Assembly (NCBI RefSeq): GCF_026157035.1
Contig: NZ_JANJZA010000001.1
Span: 661,001-725,000, forward strand
Direction of reading: 5' to 3'
DNA: 64,000 nucleotides
Source: Sphingomicrobium nitratireducens
GTDB taxonomy: Bacteria > Pseudomonadota > Alphaproteobacteria > Sphingomonadales > Sphingomonadaceae
A model generated the notes under the pieces. The model saw nothing but the letters and a program-made list of their open reading frames with translations. It had not been told where the DNA came from and did not search any database. Numbering within the stretch: the first letter of the stretch is position 1; each line of letters opens with the position of its first letter. The position numbers were made by a program, and so were the translations under genes. Shown piece after piece: positions 24,134 to 33,425 of the stretch.

Positions 24134-25942
24134 GTGACCGAGGCGCCGCGCTTCGAAAAGCCCCAGCTCGCCACCCTCGCCGACCGCGTGCCGGTGGGGG
24201 ACGACTGGATGTTCGAATATAAATATGACGGCTACCGCCTGCTGATCGCGACCGGGGAGAAAGGTGCCGTCGCCTACACGCGCAACGGCAAGGACTGGTC
24301 GCATCGCTTCCACGTGCTGGTCGAGGCCGCGGCGAAGACCTTCCCCCCGGGCTGCCTCGTCGACGGCGAAGCAGTCGTGCTCGGCAAGGACGGAAAGCCC
24401 GACTTCGGCGCGATGCAGCGTGCGCTTAAGGACGACGGATTGGCACCGCTGACCTTTTTCGCCTTCGACCTGCTGGTCGATCGCGGCGAGGACGTGACCG
24501 GCCTTTCCAACGTCGAGCGCAAGGCGCGCCTCGCCGCGCTGATGAAGAAAGCCGGGCCGCCGCTCCATTTCGCCGACCATGTCACCGGCGCGGGGGAGAA
24601 GATGCTGGAGGCGATCTGCGCCGAGGGCGGCGAGGGGGTCATCGCCAAGAAAGCCAGCGCGCCCTACCGCCACCGCCGCACGCGCGACTGGCTCAAGATC
24701 AAGTGCATCGCGCGCCAGGAATTCGTGATCGTCGGCTGGGCGAAGAGCGACAAGCCCGCGCGCGCTTTCAAGTCGCTCCTGCTCGCCGTCAACGAAGGCG
24801 GCGCGCTGCGCTATGCGGGCAAGGTCGGCACCGGCTTCACACAGGAATTGATGGACGACATCCGCGCCAAACTCGACCGCCTGTCTCGCAAGACCCCGCC
24901 GCTCGACGTCCCCAAAAGCGATGCGAAAGACGCGCACTGGGTCACCCCCGACCTTGTCGCCGAGATCGCCTTCACCGAGTTTACCCGCGCGGGAACGTTG
25001 CGCCATCCCAGCTTCATCGGGCTGCGCACCGACAAGCCCGCCCGCGAGATCGTGCGCGAGGCGCCGGGCCTGCCCACCGCCGCCTCGCTCGGCATCAGGA
25101 TCAGCAGCGCCGACCGCCTGATCTTTCCCGACGCCGCGATTACCAAGGGCGGGCTTGCCGACTATTACGCCGCCATCGCACCCGCGATGCTCGAGACCGC
25201 CGCGCGCCGCCCGCTTACCCTCGTGCGCTGCCCGCAGGGGCGCGCAAAGAAATGCTTTTTCCAGAAGCACGATCATGGCGGGCTGGGCGAGGCGGTGAAG
25301 ACGGTTCCCGTCACCGAAAAGGACGGCGAGACGGCCGACTATCTGTGGACCGAAGCGGCGGAAGGGCTGCTCGCCTGCGTCCAGATGGGCACGATCGAAT
25401 TTCACGGCTGGGGCAGCCGCATCGACAGTATCGAGAAGCCCGACCGCCTCGTGTTCGATCTCGACCCCGACGAGGGTCTCGACTTCGCCGCCGTCTGCGA
25501 TGCTGCGGCGCGCGTTCGCGACATCCTCAAGGCCATGAAGCTCGAAAGCTTCCCGATGCTCACCGGCGGCAAGGGCGTCCACGTCATCGTGCCGCTCGAG
25601 CCCAAGGCCCAATGGCCCGCCGTCAAGAGCTTCGCCGACCGTTTCGCCCGCGCGCTCGCCGCCGACGATCCGGACCATTTCACCGCTAATATCCGCAAGG
25701 CAAAGCGCGAGGGGCGCATCTTCATCGACTGGCTTCGCAACCAGCGCGGCGCCACCGCGGTGCTGCCCTATTCGGCGCGCGCCCGAGAAGGTGCCCCCGT
25801 CGCAGCGCCCGTCACGTGGGACGAACTGGCAAAGGCGCAAGGCGGAAATATCTGGTCGGTCACCGACCTTCCCGAACTGCTCGAGCGCCATACCGACCTC
25901 GCCGGCTGGGGCGAGGCGAAGCAGGTGCTCCCCGACCTCTAG
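24134..25942 (+). CDS. ligD: NHEJ DNA ligase-polymerase LigD, without phosphoesterase domain
   Basis: ATP-dependent ligase with attached primase-type polymerase for end joining. The ligase part has KYDGYR (AMP-acceptor Lys about residue 30), DGEAVV, EGVIAKK and DWLKIKC, then an OB-fold. The polymerase part (from about residue 320) has DRLIFPDAAITKGGLADYY, the catalytic FDLDPDEGLDF and GGKGVHVIVPL. The N-terminal 3'-phosphoesterase domain of Pseudomonas-type LigD is absent; at about 600 residues this is LIG-POL only. Start: GTG at 24134 preceded by GCGAGA, or TTG at 24113 in frame; neither has a strong site. Its end overlaps the convergent peptidase gene by four bases. Confidence 0.94.
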   Translation: MTEAPRFEKPQLATLADRVPVGDDWMFEYKYDGYRLLIATGEKGAVAYTRNGKDWSHRFHVLVEAAAKTFPPGCLVDGEAVVLGKDGKPDFGAMQRALKDDGLAPLTFFAFDLLVDRGEDVTGLSNVERKARLAALMKKAGPPLHFADHVTGAGEKMLEAICAEGGEGVIAKKASAPYRHRRTRDWLKIKCIARQEFVIVGWAKSDKPARAFKSLLLAVNEGGALRYAGKVGTGFTQELMDDIRAKLDRLSRKTPPLDVPKSDAKDAHWVTPDLVAEIAFTEFTRAGTLRHPSFIGLRTDKPAREIVREAPGLPTAASLGIRISSADRLIFPDAAITKGGLADYYAAIAPAMLETAARRPLTLVRCPQGRAKKCFFQKHDHGGLGEAVKTVPVTEKDGETADYLWTEAAEGLLACVQMGTIEFHGWGSRIDSIEKPDRLVFDLDPDEGLDFAAVCDAAARVRDILKAMKLESFPMLTGGKGVHVIVPLEPKAQWPAVKSFADRFARALAADDPDHFTANIRKAKREGRIFIDWLRNQRGATAVLPYSARAREGAPVAAPVTWDELAKAQGGNIWSVTDLPELLERHTDLAGWGEAKQVLPDL

Positions 25943-26901
25943 AGCGCGCTCTTGCCAGCGAAACGGTCGGTCGCGCGGATCAGCCCGTCGAGCACGCCCG
26001 GCTCGTTGAACAGGTGGCTGCCGTCGTCGACGATGTTGAGCTCGACCTCGGGCCACGCTTTCTTGAGCGCCCAGGCCGCCGACGGCGGCGTGCAGCTGTC
26101 GTGGCGCCCCTGGACGATGATGCCCGGGATGTGGCGGATCTTGCCGATATCGCGCAGCAGCTGCCCGTCCTCGAGCCAGCAGTCGTGCTTGAAATAGTGG
26201 TTTTCGATCCGCGCTACCGCGAGCGCGTGTTCGGGCTCGGTGAATTCCTCCATCACGGCGGGCTGGGGCAGGAGCGTCACGGTCGCTGCCTCCCAGCGGC
26301 TCCAAGCCTTGGCCGCTTCCAGCTTCGCGTCGCGGTCTTCGCCGGTGAGGATCGCGCGATAGGCGGTGACGGGATCGTCGCGGCCGTCCTCGGGCAGCGG
26401 GGCGAGGAAGCGTTCCCACTCCTCCGGATAAATTTCCGACGCTCCGTAGCGGAACAGCCAGTCATATTCGCTCTGGCTGGCGAGGAAGATGCCGCGCAGC
26501 ACCAGCTCGGTGACACGCTCGGGATGCGTCTCGGCATAGGCCAGGCTCAACGTCGAGCCCCAGCTGCCGCCGAACACCATCCACTGCTCGTGGCCGCACA
26601 TCTCGCGCAATTTCTCGATGTCCGCGACGAGGTGCCAGGTGGTGTTGTCGTCGAGGCTCGCGAACGGGGTCGAGCGACCGCAGCCGCGCTGTTCGAACAG
26701 CAGGATGTCGTAGAGGTCGGGGTCGAACTGGCGGCGATGGTCGGGACCGATCCCGCCGCCCGGCCCGCCGTGCAGGAACACGACCGGCTTGGCGCCTTTT
26801 GTGCCGCACCGCTCCCAGTAGAGCGAATGCCCGTCGCCGACATCGAGATGCCCGCTCTCGAACGGCTCGATCGGCGGGTAGAAGGTGCGACGCTCGGACA
26901 T
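25939..26901 (-). CDS. pip: Proline iminopeptidase
   Basis: Serine peptidase (S33, alpha/beta hydrolase) that removes N-terminal proline. The 320-residue protein starts YPPIEPFESGHLDVGDGHSL, has the oxyanion HGGPGGG, LFEQRGCGRSTP, and the nucleophile elbow GGSWGS (Ser about residue 112). The catalytic Asp and His lie in GRHDSCTPP and DDGSHLFNEP. GGGSW-type motifs, length and the DQRGxGRS-like segment all match Pip. The ATG at 26901 follows AGGGGAG. Confidence 0.95.
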   Translation of the reverse strand: MSERRTFYPPIEPFESGHLDVGDGHSLYWERCGTKGAKPVVFLHGGPGGGIGPDHRRQFDPDLYDILLFEQRGCGRSTPFASLDDNTTWHLVADIEKLREMCGHEQWMVFGGSWGSTLSLAYAETHPERVTELVLRGIFLASQSEYDWLFRYGASEIYPEEWERFLAPLPEDGRDDPVTAYRAILTGEDRDAKLEAAKAWSRWEAATVTLLPQPAVMEEFTEPEHALAVARIENHYFKHDCWLEDGQLLRDIGKIRHIPGIIVQGRHDSCTPPSAAWALKKAWPEVELNIVDDGSHLFNEPGVLDGLIRATDRFAGKSAL

Positions 26902-26965
26902 GATGGGCTCCCCTGTGTTTCGTTCTCCCTAGCCGCGCCGTCGGGCCGAGGCCAAGCGAAACCCG

Positions 26966-27778
26966 TCAGGCCGACGCACGCACCACGTGGGCGGCCAGCG
27001 GCATCTCCGTCGGCGCCTTTCCAAGCGCCTCTTCCAGTCGGTCACGAATACGCAGCCGCATCTCCTCGGGTGAAGGTCCGTCGCGTTCAAGGATCTCGTG
27101 GTGGAGCGGATTGCCGTAGACGATCCCTCGCGAGAATGCGTCCCAGTCGGCGACCGGGGAATCGATCGCGACCCGCTTGAGGCGGATGTCTGCAAAACCT
27201 GCCTGCGCCAGATCGTCGGCGATCCGGTCGGCCTCCGGATAGGAGAAGGGGTGTCGGTAAAAGCTCGGCGCATCGCCCGGATAGGCTTTGTCGCACACGT
27301 CCTGCGCGATGGCGGCGAACGGGTTGGCGTCGTGTCCGCACCAGGAGTTGAACCAGTAGGGCCGCCCCGGCCGGAGAACGCGCTTCGCCTCGCGGTAGGA
27401 GGCGACCTTGTCGGGAAAGAACATGACACCGAATTGGCAGGCGAGAGCGTCGACGCTTCCATCTTTCAGTCCGATCGCCATTGCGTCCGCCTCGGCGAAA
27501 CGCACGGTCTTCGATCTTCCGACACGCTCGTTGGCGAGCGCGAGCATCGGCAGGTTGAGGTCGGTAGCGAGGATCATCGTCGCGGGAAGTGCCCGCGCAA
27601 GCGCGCGGGTCAGGATGCCTGTGCCGGCCGCCAGTTCGAGCAATTCGGCGGGCGCCGCTTCCTCGCCCGCGATCCGCTGCGCAAGATCCTGCGCGAACGG
27701 TTCGAACAGGACCGGGCCGAGCCCCTCATCGTAATGCGCAGGGAGCTCGCCCTCGAAGACGGCATAGGGATCGGTCAT
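26966..27778 (-). CDS. Class I SAM-dependent methyltransferase
   Basis: A 270-residue methyltransferase of the UbiE/Methyltransf_11 type. LLELAAGTGILTRALAR is SAM motif I, ILATDLNLPML motif II, DALACQFGVMFFPD and AKRVLRPGRPYWFNSW follow. The acceptor is unknown. Start at 27778 is strongly supported by AAGGAGGGCG directly before the ATG. The gene lies downstream of the TonB receptor but a terminator separates them, so it has its own promoter in the ~90-base gap. Confidence 0.85.
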   Translation of the reverse strand: MTDPYAVFEGELPAHYDEGLGPVLFEPFAQDLAQRIAGEEAAPAELLELAAGTGILTRALARALPATMILATDLNLPMLALANERVGRSKTVRFAEADAMAIGLKDGSVDALACQFGVMFFPDKVASYREAKRVLRPGRPYWFNSWCGHDANPFAAIAQDVCDKAYPGDAPSFYRHPFSYPEADRIADDLAQAGFADIRLKRVAIDSPVADWDAFSRGIVYGNPLHHEILERDGPSPEEMRLRIRDRLEEALGKAPTEMPLAAHVVRASA

Positions 27779-27810
27779 CGCGCCCTCCTTGGCAGAAGGG
27801 CTGATAGCAC

Positions 27811-27846
27811 AAAAAAGGGCGGCCGGTCCTCTCGGACCGACCGCCC
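27811..27846 (-). terminator. Rho-independent terminator of the TonB receptor gene
   Basis: Read on the minus strand, GGGCGGTCGGTCC, loop GAGA, GGACCGGCCGCCC, then six T. The stem is 13 pairs with one mismatch. It begins about 20 bases after the receptor's stop codon, so it ends that transcript before the methyltransferase gene. Confidence 0.9.
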
Positions 27847-27867
27847 CGTTGTCGCGTACGCCTCCGG

Positions 27868-30147
27868 TTAGAAGGTCACGCCAAGCTCGACACCCCAGAT
27901 GCGCGGCTCGTTGACCATCGCGGTGAGGTTGTTGAAGTCGATCGCGCTGACCGCGCTCTCGTCGTTGGTGATGTTGCGGACAAAGCCCGCAATGTCGAAC
28001 CGGTCGGTCTTGTAGCCGACGCGAAGACCGCCCTCGGTCAGCTGCTCGTCCTGGAACTCGGCCGCCTCGTAGAGGAAGAAGTTGATCTTCGAACGGTGGT
28101 ACCAGTCGGTGAACACGTAGACCGAGCCCGGACCGACCGGATGCTCGTAGCCGGCCGAGAAGTTGAGCGTCCACTTGGGCGCCTGCGGCAGCGCGTTGCC
28201 GTCGATGTAGACGATCGCCGGCTGGAACGGCGCGGCGGGCGCGAAGATCGGGTCGAGCACGGTGCAGGCCGCGCCGCACGTCTCGACCACGAGGTCGCTG
28301 TCGTCGATTTCGGTGTCGTTGTAGCTGAGGCCCGCGCCGAGCGTGAAGCCCGGGGCCGGACGCGCCTGCAGTTCCGCCTCGAAGCCCTTACCCTTCACCT
28401 TGTCGGCGTTGAGCAGCAGGTTGGCGTTGGCCGCACCGCCGACCGCCGAAAGCTGGAGGTCGTCGGTCTCGAAATAGTAGCCGGTGAGGTTGAAGCGAAC
28501 GCGGCGGTCGAACAGGACCGTCTTGATGCCCGCTTCGTAGCTCATCGTCTTTTCGCTGTCGGCGGTGGTCACGTCACGGTCGAACAGGATGCGGCCCTGG
28601 ATCGCCGGGGCGCGGTAGCCCTTGGCGACGCGGGCGTAGACGTTGACCTCCTGGCTCAGTTCCTGGATCGCCGATACGTCCCAGGTCAGCACGCTGTCCT
28701 CGACGCTGGTCGTCGTCTCGCCGACCGGGCCGCCGCCGACGAAGAGCGGGCGCACGTCGAACAGGCGCTCGGCGACGAGCGTCTTCTCGTCATGGTTCCA
28801 GCGAAGGCCGCCCTGCAGGGTGAGGCCGTTGTCGAACGCGTAGTTGAGCGAGCCGAAGATGCCGATCGCCTCGGCGTCCTGCATCTGGTTGACGATCGCC
28901 GACGGATCGGTCGCGGTGGGCGAGCCGAAGTCGAAGCTCTCGATGTCCAGCTTCTCGTTGAAGTAGAAGATGCCGGCCTGGTAGCCGAGCCCGCCCGTAT
29001 TGTTCGAGGCGACGCGCACTTCCTGCGTGAACTGGTCGAGCGAGGGGATGTTGTCCTGGCTCTGCGCGGCGAAGGGGATGAAGCCCGGGCCGCTATTGGG
29101 ATCGCTGAACGCGTCCGAAAAACCGCCGTCGATGTCGCCGCGGCTCTCGAGCTTGCCATGCCAGTAGCCGGTCACCGAGTAGAGCGTGGCGGCGCCGAAG
29201 TCGTATTCGATCGTGCCCGAGACGTTCTCGACGTTGAGGTCCTGGAAGTTAAGGCCGTCGGCGCGGGTCTCGTCGCGCTTGAACTCGCCGCCGTCGATGC
29301 CGATCAGCTTGCCGGTACCGGCTTCCAGCGCGTTGGCGCGGAACACGCGCGCATCGCCGTCGAGGTCGCGCATCTGGCCGACGAGGCGAATCTTGAGTGC
29401 GCTGGTCGGCTCGAACAGGAGCTGCGCGCGCAGCGCCATGTCGTCATAGCCTTCGAGGTTTTTGTCGCCGTCGACGTCGACATTGTCGATCCAGTCGTCG
29501 CGGTGCTGCCACATGCCCGAGATGCGGATCGCAACCGTGTCGCTGAGCGCGCCGCCGACGCCGGCTTCGGCGTTGATGGAGTTGAAGCTGCCGTAGCTGA
29601 CCTTGGCGTAGTTGCGGCCTTCGCCGGCCTTGACGCTGTCGAACTTGACGATGCCGGCCGGCGTGTTGCGGCCGAACAGCGTGCCCTGCGGCCCGCGCAG
29701 CACTTCGACGCGGTCGATGTCGAAGGCCGGGAAACCCTTGAGGATCGGGTTCTCGAGCACGACTTCGTCATAGATCAGGCTGACCGGCTGCGACGCGTTC
29801 AAGTCGAAGTCGGTATTGCCGAGACCGCGGATGTAGAAACGCGGGAAGGTGCGGCCGAACGAGCTCTCGATGTTGAGGCTGGGCACGCGGCCCGCGAGGC
29901 CGCGAATGTCGGCGCCGCCCGAATTGACCGCGGCCAGCGTGTCGTCGCCGACGGTCGCGACCGACAGCGGGATGTCCTGCAGGTTCTCGCTGCGGCGCGT
30001 CGCGGTGACGACGATCTCGTCGAGCCCCTCGGTCGCGTCCTGGACGTTGGTGTCGGTGTCGCCGGTCGCCTGGGCGAAGGCGGTGGCGGGCGAAAGCGTC
30101 ATGGCAGCGGCCATGGCGACGGTCGTGAGAAGCTGGGTGCGGCGCAT
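27868..30147 (-). CDS. TonB-dependent outer-membrane receptor
   Basis: 759-residue receptor. A signal peptide (MRRTQLLTTVAMAAAMTLSP) ends near AFAQA. EGLDEIVVTATRRSENLQD is the TonB box and start of the plug; PRFYIRGLGNTDFDLNASQP and VEVLRGPQGTLFGRNTPAG are classical plug motifs. A beta-barrel with alternating strands follows and the chain ends in Phe (GVELGVTF), the usual outer-membrane insertion signal. FGRNTPAGIVKFDS resembles receptors of sphingomonads that are often for iron complexes or plant glycans; the ligand cannot be named. Transcribed alone and ended by the terminator at 27811. Confidence 0.94.
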   Translation of the reverse strand: MRRTQLLTTVAMAAAMTLSPATAFAQATGDTDTNVQDATEGLDEIVVTATRRSENLQDIPLSVATVGDDTLAAVNSGGADIRGLAGRVPSLNIESSFGRTFPRFYIRGLGNTDFDLNASQPVSLIYDEVVLENPILKGFPAFDIDRVEVLRGPQGTLFGRNTPAGIVKFDSVKAGEGRNYAKVSYGSFNSINAEAGVGGALSDTVAIRISGMWQHRDDWIDNVDVDGDKNLEGYDDMALRAQLLFEPTSALKIRLVGQMRDLDGDARVFRANALEAGTGKLIGIDGGEFKRDETRADGLNFQDLNVENVSGTIEYDFGAATLYSVTGYWHGKLESRGDIDGGFSDAFSDPNSGPGFIPFAAQSQDNIPSLDQFTQEVRVASNNTGGLGYQAGIFYFNEKLDIESFDFGSPTATDPSAIVNQMQDAEAIGIFGSLNYAFDNGLTLQGGLRWNHDEKTLVAERLFDVRPLFVGGGPVGETTTSVEDSVLTWDVSAIQELSQEVNVYARVAKGYRAPAIQGRILFDRDVTTADSEKTMSYEAGIKTVLFDRRVRFNLTGYYFETDDLQLSAVGGAANANLLLNADKVKGKGFEAELQARPAPGFTLGAGLSYNDTEIDDSDLVVETCGAACTVLDPIFAPAAPFQPAIVYIDGNALPQAPKWTLNFSAGYEHPVGPGSVYVFTDWYHRSKINFFLYEAAEFQDEQLTEGGLRVGYKTDRFDIAGFVRNITNDESAVSAIDFNNLTAMVNEPRIWGVELGVTF

Positions 30148-30319
30148 CGGTAGAAACCTTCATGTTTCGTTGAAAGAGCAGGCCCCCGCGCCTGCCCCGA
30201 TGCTTCGGGCCGTCTACTGACCGGCCGCCCGGAGTCAATGTGAGCTTGTCACCCTCGTGAAGAATTCACGCGCCCTGTGTCGAGCAGGCGACAAATTTTT
30301 CGCTAAATCGCGGGGAAGC

Positions 30320-31690
30320 CTAAAAACTTTCCTCTTCATAGATACAATCTATGGCGCTGCCCCATTTGCCGTGATAGCGCTCCAGAAGCCGGTCCGCGGG
30401 ACTTTTCCCGCTCGCCACCACGTCGCGCAGCGGATCGAGGAAGCCGACCTCGCTGTCGCCTGCCGCATTGTAGCGTTCGCGCGCCGCGAGGCCCTGCGCC
30501 GCGATATCGAGCACTTCGCCGGCGAACTCGCGCATCATGCGCCCGCCCGGCACGGCGGCGTCGAGCGCCTGGCGCGGGACAGCATGGCGCACAGCCTCGC
30601 GCTCTTCGATCGACCAGTCCTTGACGAGGTCCCACGCCGCATCGAGCGCACCCTGGTCGTAGAGCAGGCCGACCCACAACGCCGGCAGCGCGCAGATCCG
30701 GCCCCACGGTCCGCCATCGGCGCCGCGCATCTCGAGAAAGCTCTTGAGCCGCACTTCGGGGAAGATGGTCGAAAGATGATCGGTCCAGTCGGCGACCGTC
30801 GGCTTCTCGCCCTCGAAGCCTTCGAGCCTGCCGTCGAGAAAATCGCGGAAGCTCTTGCCCGCTACATCGTGATACTTGCCCTCGCGCATCACGAAATACA
30901 TCGGCACATCGAGCGCATAGTCGCACCAGCGCTCGTAACCGAACCCGTCCTCGAACACGAACGGCAGCATGCCGGTGCGGTCGGGGTCGGTGTCTTCCCA
31001 GATGTGGCTACGGAAGCTCTTGAAGCCATTGGGCTTGCCCTCGGTAAAGGGCGAATTGGCGAACAGCGCCGTCGCGACCGGCTGCAGCGCAAGCCCGACG
31101 CGAAACTTCTGCACCATGTCCGCCTCGCTCGCATAGTCGAGGTTGGTCTGGATGGTGCAGGTGCGCAGCATCATGTCGAGCCCGAGGCTGCCCACGGTCG
31201 GCATGTAGCGCCGCATGATCCCGTAGCGCCCCTTGGGCATCCAGCTGAGATCCTCGCGCTTCTTGTCGGGCCACATGCCCAGCCCGAGGAAACCGAGCCC
31301 GAGCTTTTCGCCTACCGCTTTCACCTGCTTCAGGTGCCGTGCGGCCTCGGCGCAGGTCTGGTGTAGATTGTCGAGCGCGGCGCCAGACAGTTCGAGCTGC
31401 CCTGCAGGTTCGAGGCTGACGGTCCCGTCCTCGCCGGTCAGCGCGATCAGCTTGCCGTCCTCGATCACCGGATTCCAGCCGAACTCGGTGAGCGCGGTGA
31501 GGAGGTCGCGGATCCCGCCTTCCTCCTCCCAGCTGGGCGCGCGGTGGTCGCTCACGCGATAGACGAATTTCTCGTGCTCGGTGCCGATCCGCCAGCGCTC
31601 CTCGGGCTTTTCTCCGCCCGAGAAGACGGCAAGCAGGTCGTCGCGGCTTTCGACGGTCGGGCTCTCGGAGAGATCGGTGCGCGTGGTCAT
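30320..31690 (-). CDS. gshA: Glutamate-cysteine ligase (plant/alphaproteobacterial type)
   Basis: First enzyme of glutathione synthesis. The 456-residue length is typical of the plant-like GCS2 group. Diagnostic segments: WRIGTEHEKFVY near residue 38, GTVSLEPAGQLELSGA, RTCTIQTNLDY and GSLGLDMMLR. The ATG at 31690 gives the conserved MTTRTDL-like start; upstream in-frame codons cross rsmE. It follows rsmE at 37 bases on the same strand. A glutathione-synthetase-like ATP-grasp gene at 60.9 kb is unrelated in position. Confidence 0.94.
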   Translation of the reverse strand: MTTRTDLSESPTVESRDDLLAVFSGGEKPEERWRIGTEHEKFVYRVSDHRAPSWEEEGGIRDLLTALTEFGWNPVIEDGKLIALTGEDGTVSLEPAGQLELSGAALDNLHQTCAEAARHLKQVKAVGEKLGLGFLGLGMWPDKKREDLSWMPKGRYGIMRRYMPTVGSLGLDMMLRTCTIQTNLDYASEADMVQKFRVGLALQPVATALFANSPFTEGKPNGFKSFRSHIWEDTDPDRTGMLPFVFEDGFGYERWCDYALDVPMYFVMREGKYHDVAGKSFRDFLDGRLEGFEGEKPTVADWTDHLSTIFPEVRLKSFLEMRGADGGPWGRICALPALWVGLLYDQGALDAAWDLVKDWSIEEREAVRHAVPRQALDAAVPGGRMMREFAGEVLDIAAQGLAARERYNAAGDSEVGFLDPLRDVVASGKSPADRLLERYHGKWGSAIDCIYEEESF

Positions 31691-31727
31691 CGCCGCGCGC
31701 ATACGCGTTGCGCGATGCAACGAAAAG

Positions 31728-32468
31728 TCATTTCCAATCCCCGGCGCCCGCCATGAAGGCGGCGACGGCGGCGAGCGCGGCGGTTTCGGCGCGTAGGATG
31801 CGGGGTCCCAGCGAGATCGCGACCGCCCCCGGCGCGGCGCGCACGGCGGCGCGTTCCTCGTCCGTGAACCCACCTTCGGGGCCGACCAGGATCGTCGATG
31901 GCGCGGGCTCGAACGCGGACAGGGCGGGCGCGCCGCCTTCCTCGTCGCAGAAGTAGAGCGGCACGCCCGCGTCGCGCCGGTCGAGAAAGGCGCCGAGTTT
32001 CAACGGCGGCAGCAGTTCGGCAAGCGCGGTGCGCCCGCATTGCTCGGCGGCCTCGACGATATGGGCATGCATCTTGTCCGGATTGACCTTGTCGACCACC
32101 GAACGCTGCATGATCACCGGCTGGAGCTTCGCCACGCCCAGTTCGACCGCCTTCTCGACGAGGAATTCGATCCGTCCCTTCTTGATCGGCGCGAAGGCGA
32201 GGGTGAGGTCGGGCACCGTCTCCTGCGGCCTGGTCTGGTGCCCGGGCGCGAGCAGCAGCCGCTTCTTGTGAATTTCACCGATGGTCGCGAGCCATTCCCC
32301 GTCGCGCCCGTTGAACAGCAGCACCGGATCGCCGACGCTCTTGCGCATCACCTTCGCGAGATAGTGCGCGCCGTTGCCCTCGACAGTGACGCCGATGCCT
32401 TCGCCCAGCGCCTGCTCGACGAACAGGCGCGGCGTCGACTTGGGCGGCCAGGCGGGGGTTGCGACCAT
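31728..32468 (-). CDS. rsmE: 16S rRNA (uracil-1498-N3)-methyltransferase
   Basis: SPOUT methyltransferase that modifies U1498 of 16S rRNA. The 246-residue protein has the N-terminal PUA-like domain (PRLFVEQALGEG, HYLAKVMRKSVGDPVLLFNG), RIEFLVEKAVELGVAKLQPV, and the knot motifs IILVGPEGGFT-like (STILVGPEGGFTDEE) and ISLGPRILRAETAALAA. Divergent from ubiA with 27 bases between start codons and just upstream of gshA. Confidence 0.95.
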   Translation of the reverse strand: MVATPAWPPKSTPRLFVEQALGEGIGVTVEGNGAHYLAKVMRKSVGDPVLLFNGRDGEWLATIGEIHKKRLLLAPGHQTRPQETVPDLTLAFAPIKKGRIEFLVEKAVELGVAKLQPVIMQRSVVDKVNPDKMHAHIVEAAEQCGRTALAELLPPLKLGAFLDRRDAGVPLYFCDEEGGAPALSAFEPAPSTILVGPEGGFTDEERAAVRAAPGAVAISLGPRILRAETAALAAVAAFMAGAGDWK

Positions 32469-32495
32469 GCCCCCCGATAGTAAAGGGAAAGCGCG

Positions 32496-33407
32496 ATGGC
32501 TACCGATCTCGTCCCCGACAGCGAACGCACCGGCCTGATCGGCGCGCTTCCGCGTGCCTGGCGTCCTTACGGCTCGCTGATGCGGCTCGACCGGCCGATC
32601 GGGACGTGGCTGTTGTTCTGGCCGTGCGCATGGAGCGTCGCGCTGGCGGGCGTCGGGGGACGCTGGGACCTGTTCGCCTGGTTCCTGCTGGGCGCCTTTG
32701 CGATGCGCTCCGCGGGCTGCGCCTATAACGACATCGTCGATCGCGATCTCGACCGGCAGGTCGAACGCACCCGCCTGCGCCCGCTCGCCTCGGGCCGCGT
32801 TCCGCTGGCGGGCGCATGGGCGCTGACCATCGGCTTGTGCTTCGTCGGGCTCCTCGTGCTGCTACAGCTCAAGACGATGGCGCAGTGGCTGGCGCTGGGC
32901 AGCGTCACGCTGGTCGCGGCCTATCCCTACATGAAGCGCGTCACCTGGTGGCCCCAGGCATGGCTCGGCTTCGTCTTCTCGTGGGGCGCGCTGGTCGGCT
33001 GGCCCGCGGTGACCGGCATGATCGCCATCCCCTCCATCATCCTGTGGGCGGGCACCGTCTTCTGGGTAATCGGCTACGACACGATCTACGCGATCCAGGA
33101 CATGGAGGACGACGCGCTGGTCGGGGTGAAGTCGAGTGCCCGAGCGCTGGGGAGCCGCGCCCGCCCGGTAGTCGCGCTGTTCTACCTTGCCGCGCTCCTC
33201 CTGTGGGGCGCAGCGCTGCACCTCGCCAAGCCGCACTGGCTGGCTGTCGTCGCGCTGCTTCCGGCCGCGCTCCATCTCGGCTGGCAGGCGCTGCGCATCG
33301 ACCCCGCCGACGGGGCAGGGGCGCTGCGCCTGTTCCGCTCGAACCGCTTCACCGGCCTGCTCGTCTTCGCGGCCTGCCTCACCGTCGGCTTGTCGGTCGG
33401 CGGCTGA
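32496..33407 (+). CDS. ubiA: 4-hydroxybenzoate polyprenyltransferase
   Basis: Inner-membrane prenyltransferase that attaches the polyprenyl tail to 4-hydroxybenzoate in ubiquinone synthesis. The 303-residue protein has about eight membrane helices and both Asp-rich motifs: NDIVDRDLDRQVERTRLRPL (first) and YDTIYAIQDMEDDALVGVKS (second). RLDRPIGTWLLFWPCAWS near residue 30 is a UbiA marker. The ATG follows AAAGGGAAA. Confidence 0.96.
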   Translation: MATDLVPDSERTGLIGALPRAWRPYGSLMRLDRPIGTWLLFWPCAWSVALAGVGGRWDLFAWFLLGAFAMRSAGCAYNDIVDRDLDRQVERTRLRPLASGRVPLAGAWALTIGLCFVGLLVLLQLKTMAQWLALGSVTLVAAYPYMKRVTWWPQAWLGFVFSWGALVGWPAVTGMIAIPSIILWAGTVFWVIGYDTIYAIQDMEDDALVGVKSSARALGSRARPVVALFYLAALLLWGAALHLAKPHWLAVVALLPAALHLGWQALRIDPADGAGALRLFRSNRFTGLLVFAACLTVGLSVGG

Positions 33408-33425
33408 GCCCCTACCTCGCATTCC

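Noticed and set aside
28096-30153. A 685-codon plus-strand frame opposite the TonB receptor
   Set aside because: Antisense shadow; the receptor on the other strand has signal peptide, plug, barrel and terminator.
30148-30319. Possible riboswitch upstream of the TonB receptor
   Set aside because: I could not find a cobalamin or other known riboswitch core; only scattered GC stems are visible.
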